DNA from: Phoenix dactylifera
Taxonomy: Eukaryota > Streptophyta > Magnoliopsida > Arecales > Arecaceae
NCBI RefSeq assembly: GCF_009389715.1
Contig: NC_052404.1
Span: 12,639,756-12,703,755, forward strand
Length of the DNA: 64,000 nt
Direction: 5' to 3'
Both the position numbers and the translations under genes were made by a program. Shown here in pieces: positions 55,707 to 64,000 of this stretch (positions are counted from its first letter, which is position 1; every line of letters starts with the position of its first letter). A model generated the notes under the pieces. The model was given only the letters and a program-made list of their open reading frames with translations. It was not told where the DNA came from and ran no database searches.

Positions 55707-57189
55707 TATTATAAATCCTAAGAATCGCATTAGGTGTCCAAAGACTCTTATTTCTATTCTCTCTTCGCTCTCCATTAGATCACCTCCATTGGTTTACCAC
55801 TCATGCCATCTGATAAATGCATATTCACACGACTAAAAATATGTTTTCATAAAGAAGGATGGAGCGGGCCTTAAATGAATGTACTCAATCCCCAATAAAA
55901 CACTCGATGGGATGCCCAGGCTATTGTGATTGCTTGCCAGGTCGCTTCTGCAACAAGACCGATGCCAATCCTTCGGTCTATGGCATCATGTAAAAATCAA
56001 CATGTTATTTTGGATGTCATCACTCAACGGATAACGAGCCGGATGACAGTGCAGCGTGGACAAATACAAGTGGGTTAACCCCTTCAGGCAGGATGTTATT
56101 GGTGTTTTTTTTTTTTTGTTATTCTTATCGCTATTCGAATGAATTTAAATTTCTATAGTGCATCATCGTATGATTCAAAAATTGCAGCTCCACTTAGGTA
56201 TGCTTTGAGAGTGCTGCTTGGTCGACTCGGTTAGAGAACGGAATTGATTGATCGGAACTGTGCTCCGAGCAATAAAATATATCGGACCTGCAAAGAAAAG
56301 AAAAAGAAGGGCAACAAAAGTTGCCAGACTATATCTGACAGAGTTCCTCCGGTGTTCGGGTCAGAACAAGTTTCGAGAAACTATGGCGATCCGTTTAATA
56401 AAAAGTGGAGGTAAATGCTATAACGAGAGTACCAGAAGGCACTCCGGATGCGATTTATAGAGAGCGAAAGTTGGTGCCAATTACCAAAAAGAACGAACAT
56501 GCACGGGTGCACCTTAACTGTTCGTTGAGCGATGACTGTTTGTATGGTACGTACGTGAGGGAATTGAACTAGACGAGGCATGTGTCCATAGGCCAAGCTC
56601 TTTATAGTGTATTCAGGGAAGGCCATATGGCGAGTTTTTATTGGTTGGCTGATTAGATCTGCGACAGTAAGATCTAAGGAGCATCGAGATGGAATAACAT
56701 TATATTTTATTTAGCGACCATAGTATTTCTAAGAAGAAATATTGTTGGAGTAATTTATGGGCTTGGCTACGGCCGGTCCGCTTCGGCGATTGCCGGCTAT
56801 AATTGAAGATGCTGCGGAAGAGGATCGCTGGAGGAATCCTAAATCCTAATCCTGCGTGGCCGGCTAAAGATGACTTTAAAGTGGGCCGTGTGAAGAGCGA
56901 GAACCACGTGACATCACAGGGGTCTTCGCGCAGAGTCTCGAGTTTCAACGCGAGGCGGGAGTGGCGGGCCCACCTGGTCCCTGGGGGCGGGGGCCGGACG
57001 AACAGCCGTCCTTTCGGTTCCCACTTCGCACAAAGCACCGAGCTCGACCAAACGCCATATCCCCAACCCCACCAACCAGACATAACCAGCTCCCATTTCC
57101 TCTTTGCTGTGATTCTGTCGCTCGCTTTCTTGGTGTTGATTGGTTCTTGTGGTCGAACGGCGGACCTTCTCTTCCCATTCTCTTCTTGG
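55707..57189. other. Intergenic DNA upstream of the DUF3527 gene
   Basis: No recognisable gene. A poly-T tract lies near 56106-56119. The part from about 56880 onward becomes GC-rich and probably holds the promoter of the next gene. Confidence 0.5.
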
Positions 57190-58486
57190 CAAGACGAAGG
57201 CAGCCGAAATTCCGAGGAGAGAGAGAGAGAGAGAGAGAGGACCAGCTCTCTTCTGCAGAGCCAGAGAGGGGAGGCAGATCTGCGGTATGCCTCCATTTCC
57301 CTGATCTCAGTATCTTTCACATTTAATTACTGTCTCCTTTATTTTACTTTAGACGATGTTTTCTTGCCATTCTTGAAGAAGTTTTGTGATTCTTCTCTTC
57401 GATGTTGATATATTTTTGAGTAAAAGGAAGGGCTTCTTGTAGGAGTGGACTTGGTTACGGTCGTGCGAAGCAAAACAACGGATGATCCTCGTTGAGATTA
57501 TGGGAATTCAATCCGTCCCTCGATCATGATTTCTTAGGATTGTATTTGGCTTCGATTTATTCGGGCTCTTTTGCTTTCTCAAGTAGATTGTCACAACGGG
57601 AATAGTGAATCGAGAGGGCTGGGCTATCTAGTGTCCTTACTTGTTGAGTATGTTTAGCTTAATTTTGTGCTTCTTTCTTCGTAGATCACAATGTCACGTA
57701 GACAAGTTCAATCTCTGATTAGGGGGCAGAATGAGGGCATGGTGATACCCTTTTGATCTCAGTCTCTTTCACGATTAATTACTGTCTCCTTTATTTTTCT
57801 TTAGACGATGTTTTCTTGCCATTCTTGAAGAGGTTTTGTGGTTCTTCTCTTTGATGTTGATATATTTTTGAGTGCAAGGAAGGGCTTCTTGTAGGAGTGG
57901 ACTTGGTTACAGTAGTGCGAAGCAAAACAACGGATGATCCTCGTTGAGATTATGGGAATTCAATCCTTCCCTCGACCATGATTTCTTAGGATTGTATTTG
58001 GCTTCGATCTTTTTGAGACCTATCTAAACCCTCAAATTCTAAAACCTCAAGAATCTCTAGAATGTCTAAAATCTCTAAAAATTTTTAACAGAAAAGACAA
58101 AATCTCTAATGTTTTTACCCCATCAAAAACTGAAAAAAAACATATGGGTCTTTTTGCTCTTCTTCACTTTTGTGCTTTAAGTGGCACCGGTCAACTCCTA
58201 AAATTGATTTTACAATGATCTATTCTCTAAATTCAGTCTCTGTGCTGTGAAAACAACTCAATGAATGATGCATTGCAACCCTTGTACAACTTTTAAGACT
58301 CAAGTCTTGTCTTTTTTTATATCTTCAGCATTGCAGCCTGGCATGTTGAAGTGATTCACAGCTGAGAATCCGTCCATCTCTCTTAGCTTCGGCCGAGGGA
58401 ACAGTGATGGAAGTCTATAGATCATCGTGAGAGATGATTGCAAGGAAGTGAAGCAGATTGAATTGCCACATTAGATATTTGAAATC
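57190..58486 (+). other. Probable 5' UTR with an intron, DUF3527 gene
   Basis: A (GA)n tract at about 57220-57240 and a CT-rich leader are followed by a donor-like TGCG|GTATGC at 57284/57285. Acceptor-like CAG sites end at 58328 and 58336, 150 bp before the ATG. I infer a 5'-UTR intron of about 1.05 kb between them. The inference rests on splice signals only. Confidence 0.45.
57302..58008 (+). repeat. Direct repeat, two 255-bp copies, 452 bp apart
   Basis: 57302-57556 and 57754-58008 match with roughly 5% difference. They begin TGATCTCAGT and end TTTGGCTTCGAT. Both lie in the inferred 5'-UTR intron. Confidence 0.9.
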
Positions 58487-61255
58487 ATGCCTTCCATTAT
58501 AGAGACAAATAAAACAAAGGATGCAGAATCCATGGTGACGGAATATAATTCACCGGACAAGAGAAGTTCACTTCAGCATCAGTCCCCAAGATTATCGAAA
58601 GAGAGGGAGTTATCCCCCAGGCAAAGCAGGAATATGAAATTGCTAGAGAAGGATAAGGCCTTGAAAACTACAAAGTTCAATAGACTAACAAGTTCAGATA
58701 AGGGGGGCTTGATCTCACCTATGCCCTTGCGGCCATGGCCTGGTAGGAAATCTACTGGGATCGAAGAGCCAGTAAAACACATGTCAAATGTTCCAGGTTA
58801 TCTCCAACACATGGAGAGAGGATATGATGTTCAGGAGAAGGCACTGAATTTTGGAGTCCTTGATTGGGGGCTTCTTGAGAAATGGACTTACCAGCAGAAA
58901 CACATCGTTCATGGGGGAAGTGGAAATTCTTCATCTAGTAGTAACGAGTCCTCATCATTTTCGACATTTGTGTCATCTTCCCAATCTCGTAGAAGCACAG
59001 CTAGCCCCCTTTCTCAAACAGAGCTCTCTGTTCCTATGGATGGTCATTGGAATCCATCTGTTCTAAGTAGCCGAAATAAGTTGATGGAGGAGGAAAGATC
59101 TGGGCGTGTTTTGTGTTTTTCTGGTTCAGAAGCTTCACCCATAAAATTTCCTTCTGGGCATGACCGGCAACTTGATTCAGATTATGGTACCAGTACTGAT
59201 TGCTTGCGGCTCAAGAATGGTAAAGACGGAGTATGTTCAGATGGCGAAGCCATATTCCAGAATGTATCCCTGCCTCCAGATGTTGGGAATTCATGTTCGA
59301 CATACAAGAACTATGATACCTCAGATTTTACACATAAGGCTGCAGAGGCACAAGATTGTAGATCAAGTAAAGAAGGAAGGTGCCAGGGCTACCATAGCAG
59401 CCTACTCTCAGCCAAAGATTGGCTAGAAAAACAATGCTTAGATGAATCACCAAAGAAGGAAGGCATGCGGGGACATCTACAGCAGAGTGTTCGTGCAAAA
59501 GACAAAAGCTTTGAGTTCTCTGTATCTAATGATGGAAGGTCAATAGAGAAAACCCAGAACAGTCCTTCAAATAGCTCTCCTGAGATTGTCCAATCTGTCT
59601 TTCAATCTCCTCATGTTCCCCACTCATGTCCGCTCCCTTGTTCCATTTTGGCTGATGAACCTTATTCAGCCAGCATCATTCTGCAAGAAAATGAAGTAGC
59701 AACCACTAAATCGAGTGGTCCAATTGTGAAACACAACCATGTCACTGGATATTCTTGTGATCAATCTGCATTTAGGGCTGATAGATTAGGTCAAGGTGAA
59801 GCAAAAGAAGCCAGTGTAACAGGAAGAAAATTGCCTGACCATCTATCCAGTGCTGGGAGCATAAGATCTAGTTTACGGGTAAAACAATCAAAATCTATTA
59901 CTTACCCAGATAAAACTGATGGAGATAAAGCAACCACTAATAACAGAGGTAGGCACAGTCCATTGAGGAGGTTGCTAGATCCATTACTGAAGCCAAAGCA
60001 TCACAGGAATATTTCTGCTCCAATTGCAGCCCTGCCCATTCACCACTCTTATGAATTAAGTGACGCTGATAAGCCTTGTATACAGGAAGAATTAGCATTA
60101 TCATGTGTGCCATTCGCATCATTGGATACAGGCATTAATTCCAATTGGCAGGCAAATGGAAACCCAAACTCCTCAAGCCCGCTGCGCACCGACATCAGTG
60201 GGTCACTTCAAGGTAAGGGGCAGGCGGCATCAATGAGACATGCACTTCTGCAACTTGCTTGGAAGAATGGTCTGCCTTTGTTTATGTTCTCATCCAATGA
60301 CAGCAATATTCTCGCAGCTACAATAAGGAAGAAAAGCATCTCAGATAAAGACTGTTGTGAATGCATTTATACGATTTTTTCTGTGCCTAAAGTTAAGAAG
60401 AAAAGTGGGGTGTGGATTAACCCTGGAAGCAAGAGTAGAAAGCGTGGCTTGCTCTCTGATGTTGTGGGCCAAATAAAGGTTTCATGTTCCAAGTTGACCA
60501 ACTATGATTCCAAGAGTCATTCTGTCATAAGAGAATTTGTTTTGCTTGGTGCTGAACCATTACCGACATCCCACGAACCTGTTGGTTCCCCATTCAGCAC
60601 GGAGCTCGCAGCTGTCATTGCTGAGGTTCCTCAGGAGAGGCCAGGAAGTCATGATGTTAATGTACTACGCTGCAGCAAATGCAGATACCTGTCACCAATG
60701 AATTCGGCAGAAAGTTTATGCTCCTGCTGTGGACAAAATGGTCTGCAGATTGAGCAGAGGAATGATGATTCAAGCTTACCTACTCTCACAGCCGTACTTC
60801 CAAGTGGGGTTCATGGCTTGTCAGGTACAGGAGTGCCATCCCCTTTGATCCAAAGATGGAAATCCGGCGGAACATGTGATTGTGGAGGTTGGGATGAGGG
60901 TTGTTTGCTAATGATTTTAACTGACAAGTTCCAAGAGAAGAGGAGCCCCGCTTCAGCCAAAGCTTATTGCAAAACAGATGGTACTCACCGATTTGAATTG
61001 TTCGTTCAGGTATGCAGATCAAGATCTGTCATTTGCTTCCTTTGATATATCTACTGCCAGCTGATTATTATCAGTTGAACTTACTGCTCGCTTTTATAAT
61101 TTGATCTTTCTCAGGGCGAATCTCTTGAAAACAGACATGCCTTCAGCATGATTTCCTTCAAAGAGGGCCTGTATACAGTTGATTTCAGGGCACCCATTGC
61201 TTTATTGCAGGCTTTTGCAATTTGTATAGCAAACCTCCACAGCAGGAAGCCTTGA
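58487..61255 (+). CDS. DUF3527 domain protein, 887 aa, two exons
   Basis: Exons are 58487-61009 and 61115-61255; the intron is CAG|GTATGC...TTTCTCAG|GG, phase 0. The first Met after an in-frame stop was used. The N-terminal half is Ser-rich and probably disordered, with LISPMPLRPWPGRK and FGVLDWGLLEKWTYQQKHI. The C-terminal domain starts with the PLRRLLDPLLKPK block (about residues 490-502) and HRNISAP near 505. It has MRHALLQLAWKNGLPLFMFS near 583 and a Cys pair cluster (CSKCRYL...CSCCGQNG) near 728-752. It ends with GGTCDCGGWDEGCLLMIL near 796 and, from exon 2, FKEGLYTVDFRAPIALLQAF. These match the plant DUF3527 family, whose role is unknown. The cysteine pairs suggest metal binding (inference). 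No signal peptide or membrane segment. The gene looks intact. Reading through the intron would give an 852-aa form ending at 61045. Confidence 0.92.
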
Positions 61256-64000
61256 TCACTCAGTGGAAGCACCTGCCTTGCAGGAACGCGTCTTTGCTGA
61301 GTATGCAAGAAGGAGTTCTGAGATCTTGCAGGAGGGAGATCCTGCAAGTAATGTACCAAACCATCCAGCTCTTTTCCCTGTCGGAAGGGCTTAATTGCCT
61401 CACTGATCATTGGAGTGAGGGGTATGGTATTTCGGCTTGTGCTCCTTCCGACTGCTTACGAGTTAATAGTGATGATGGATGGATCATCCCTCTAGTTACA
61501 GCTATCTTTTTTTGGTAAATGTTACAGCTATCTTCTATTTGCTAACATACCTTACCAGAGCTAGAGAAGATGACTCCTGTGTGACCAAAATGTGCGTTAC
61601 AGAGGTTGGCATCATATTGTTCTTGTTTCTTCTTAAACTTGGTTTTATTATGTTGTCATATAAATATTAACAGCAGCAGAGGAAACTTCTTCACAATAGG
61701 AGATGAGGCATCTTGATATCATATTACCTCATGAAAAAATTGGAAAGAAATTTTCTTATGCACTCAAGTTTCAATGTTTTCACTTAGACCACCTCTTGTT
61801 AAAAATATTTTAAATCGAGTCTTTCAGGGTAATTATCTGATGCACTGTCATACAGCTGTGGCGTAGCCTAATGCTATTAATTATAAGCATTAAAAGTCAA
61901 AGTGCTTTTGGTTCTAAGAGGATCTAGGGTGGTACTTGAGAATCGTATTAGGGTTAAAAGTCTAAAACTAAACCTCTTCTTCCCTTGCTGTCCTAATCCA
62001 AGCAAAATCAGCCAAGATGAAACGAGATCTCCCACAATCAAAGTAGAAATCGAACCTAGAGAGCATCTTCGGGTCATTCCTTCATCATGTCCTTATCCTT
62101 TGGTCTTGCTATTGAAAGATAAGCTCATGGGTTCACCTGAAATTCGAAGAAAATATTTTTTTTTTACCTTTTATTGTTGACAAATAAGGCTCGGCTTGTG
62201 ACATTGCTCCCAAATTTTCTTGTTTTAGGGCTATAGGTAAAAAGTGGTTACCTTAACTACGCATGGTGTTGTTTTTTTTTTTTTGTGTGTGTGTGTGGTT
62301 TTTGCTCTGTTTTGGGGATTTGGTCTTCATTTTTGTGACAATGTTTATCATGTTTGCTTTCTATAAACATAGCGAGTATATTCTCTTTGGACCCCTGATA
62401 TTGTATCTATGCTTGTTGTTTGCATGCTCTGAGACAAGATGGAGTGGATGTCTCATGCTTTGATAAATTATTGATTATCCCCAAACTATGAGACATTATG
62501 TAGCAATGGTGGTAATTTAAGTTGGGCTTTGATTCTATTGCAATCGAATGCTGATGTGGTCCCTAGCATGTTAATCGTGGTTTTTTGTCATGAAATTTTG
62601 TAGTGCCTCCTTTGCTTGTCTGTGGCATGGGTGTTCTTTTTGTGGTTATTGCTCTATTTTTGTGGATTTTGTAGTGGAAGTACTTTAGCTCCCTAATTTA
62701 TGGAAAATTGACTGCTAATATGGTCCCTAGCATGTTAGTCGTGGACTTCTATCCTAAATTATTGTAATATCTCCAATGTTAGCCATAGGTTTTTATGGTA
62801 ACCTGACTCCCATTATTTGTGTGGCCCCTCACTTGTCAATAATGTTATTGTTGCCAATATAACTTTTGCGTTGGTTTTAGGAAAATTGTATTTTTCCTTC
62901 TTTACTTAAAAATGCATACTTTTTACTATTCAGAATTAGATATTGAGGTGATTACAATTGAGTTGCATCATGATGGTTCACTATTGTTCTTCCCATTTAT
63001 GCAATCCAGAATTAGAATGCATTCATATATGTAAAACTATCTTTACTTTTAGGTCCTAAGAAACTATTTTGGCCTTAGAAGCATATTGCTTGTGCCTCCC
63101 TAAGGGATACTTCACAAGCCACCAAATCTAACTAGATCAGGACCAAGTGCATAAATCTATAATTCTTTATGTGGTAGACTAAAGTAGAGATAAACATTTT
63201 GGAGTGATATTTATTGGGCTTATGACTGTAATTTAGTTAAAGGGCGTTGGTGATTGGCTTTTGTGCTAGTTCTGAAATTTAGCAGGGAAATAATTATGTT
63301 TCTGGTGTTAGCGTACGTGCTATGATAGTAAATGTAAGTTTTGATGTACAATTGCTAATTCTATGAGTAGGACATGAATAAATTCATTTATGGTTAGACT
63401 AAGAAAAACAGGATGTATGGTTGGAAACACTGAACTAATGAATTTTGCTAAGACTTAAAATCACAAAAAAATCACTGATCTTGTATCTTGTTCATGTACC
63501 ATGTTTAAACCAATTTGATTTTTCGATTTCAAATGCATTGGATTTCAAAGATCAAATGTACAGTGTGGATTAAATAGTTTGTTTTTGACTCAAGTTATAG
63601 TGCGGATTTATTGTCTGTGTATTTAAGCTCCAGCTAGTCTGATTTATTTCAGCATCAATTTGCTGTTGGTGGATGGGATACTATATGAAATGGATTGGAT
63701 TGTCTCTAAAAGGTTATGAGATGGATTGGATTGACCGGGAATGGTTGAACAATTGCAATGTAGTTATCTATGATGTAGTTTACTTATGCTACTGGAGTCC
63801 CTTAAAGCCTGACATTAGTAGCCTCTCAAGTAGTTACTAAATCCTTTAATCTATTTTCACTTCAATCTCAAGTAACTGAATAGTTACGCACGCAGTAACT
63901 AAAATCTTTAGTTTACTTAAGCTTAATATAAGCTTCGATTACTCTTAAGTAGTCTTAGTAATATATCAGTAGTTTTAATAAATAGTTTATTTATACTAGC
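61256..64000. other. 3' UTR and AT-rich downstream DNA
   Basis: The first few hundred bases are probably 3' UTR. Beyond about 61700 nothing coding is visible. Two diverged copies of a GGTCCCTAGCATGTTA-containing segment lie at about 62555-62615 and 62724-62780, and T runs at 62151-62166 and 62270-62285. Confidence 0.5.

Noticed and set aside
56700..57320. 206-aa minus-strand frame upstream of the DUF3527 gene
   Set aside because: It overlaps the likely promoter and leader of the plus-strand gene, includes the GA repeat, and has no recognisable domain.

Overview
The window is nuclear DNA of a flowering plant. Genes have canonical GT-AG introns, two plant-specific single-copy-type genes sit at the two ends, and about three quarters of the sequence (roughly 49 kb) is LTR retrotransposon, CACTA transposon or solo LTR. 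A non-grass monocot such as a palm would fit, but that placement is an impression and not something the sequence proves.

Layout. (1) 981-2632, plus strand: a five-exon gene for a 364-aa plant-specific protein of unknown function. (2) 3871-32982: a Ty3/gypsy chromovirus-type (Tekay/Del-like) element with 2.3-kb LTRs and TSD TGGAT. Two younger elements sit inside it: a Ty1/copia Angela-like element at 7063-17983 (two 2610-bp LTRs, TSD AGTAT) in its gag, and a minus-strand TAT-type gypsy derivative at 19756-28230 (TSD GTATT) that cuts the reverse transcriptase catalytic motif. (3) 33532-35875: an old, small LTR element (two 205-bp LTRs) that carries an alpha-tubulin fragment and a 75-bp tandem array. 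(4) 37165-41308: a CACTA-type transposon (TSD ACA) that carries a C-terminal exon-like piece of a PP2A B' (B56) regulatory subunit and a hAT transposase C-terminus. (5) 41758-42623: a solo LTR (TSD ACACC) of a TAT relative. (6) 43447-55701: a TAT-clade gypsy element (TSD CCTGC) with one nonsense codon in pol, dual RNase H, tandem repeats and an antisense ORF. (7) 58487-61255, plus strand: a two-exon gene for an 887-aa DUF3527 protein, with a likely 5'-UTR intron that holds a 255-bp direct repeat. The last 2.7 kb is AT-rich intergenic DNA.

The most interesting signals are these. Both TAT elements carry an antisense coiled-coil ORF with what look like real spliceosomal introns at a matching position; in the larger copy it is preceded by a domain resembling the 'putative gypsy type transposon' family (Transposase_28). 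Two unrelated elements have captured pieces of host genes (alpha-tubulin, PP2A B'). Tandem arrays inside the TAT elements appear to grow: a 46-bp unit is embedded in a 124-bp unit, and a 30-bp LTR array expanded from 3 to 9 units between the two LTRs of one element. No tRNA, rRNA or CRISPR locus was seen.
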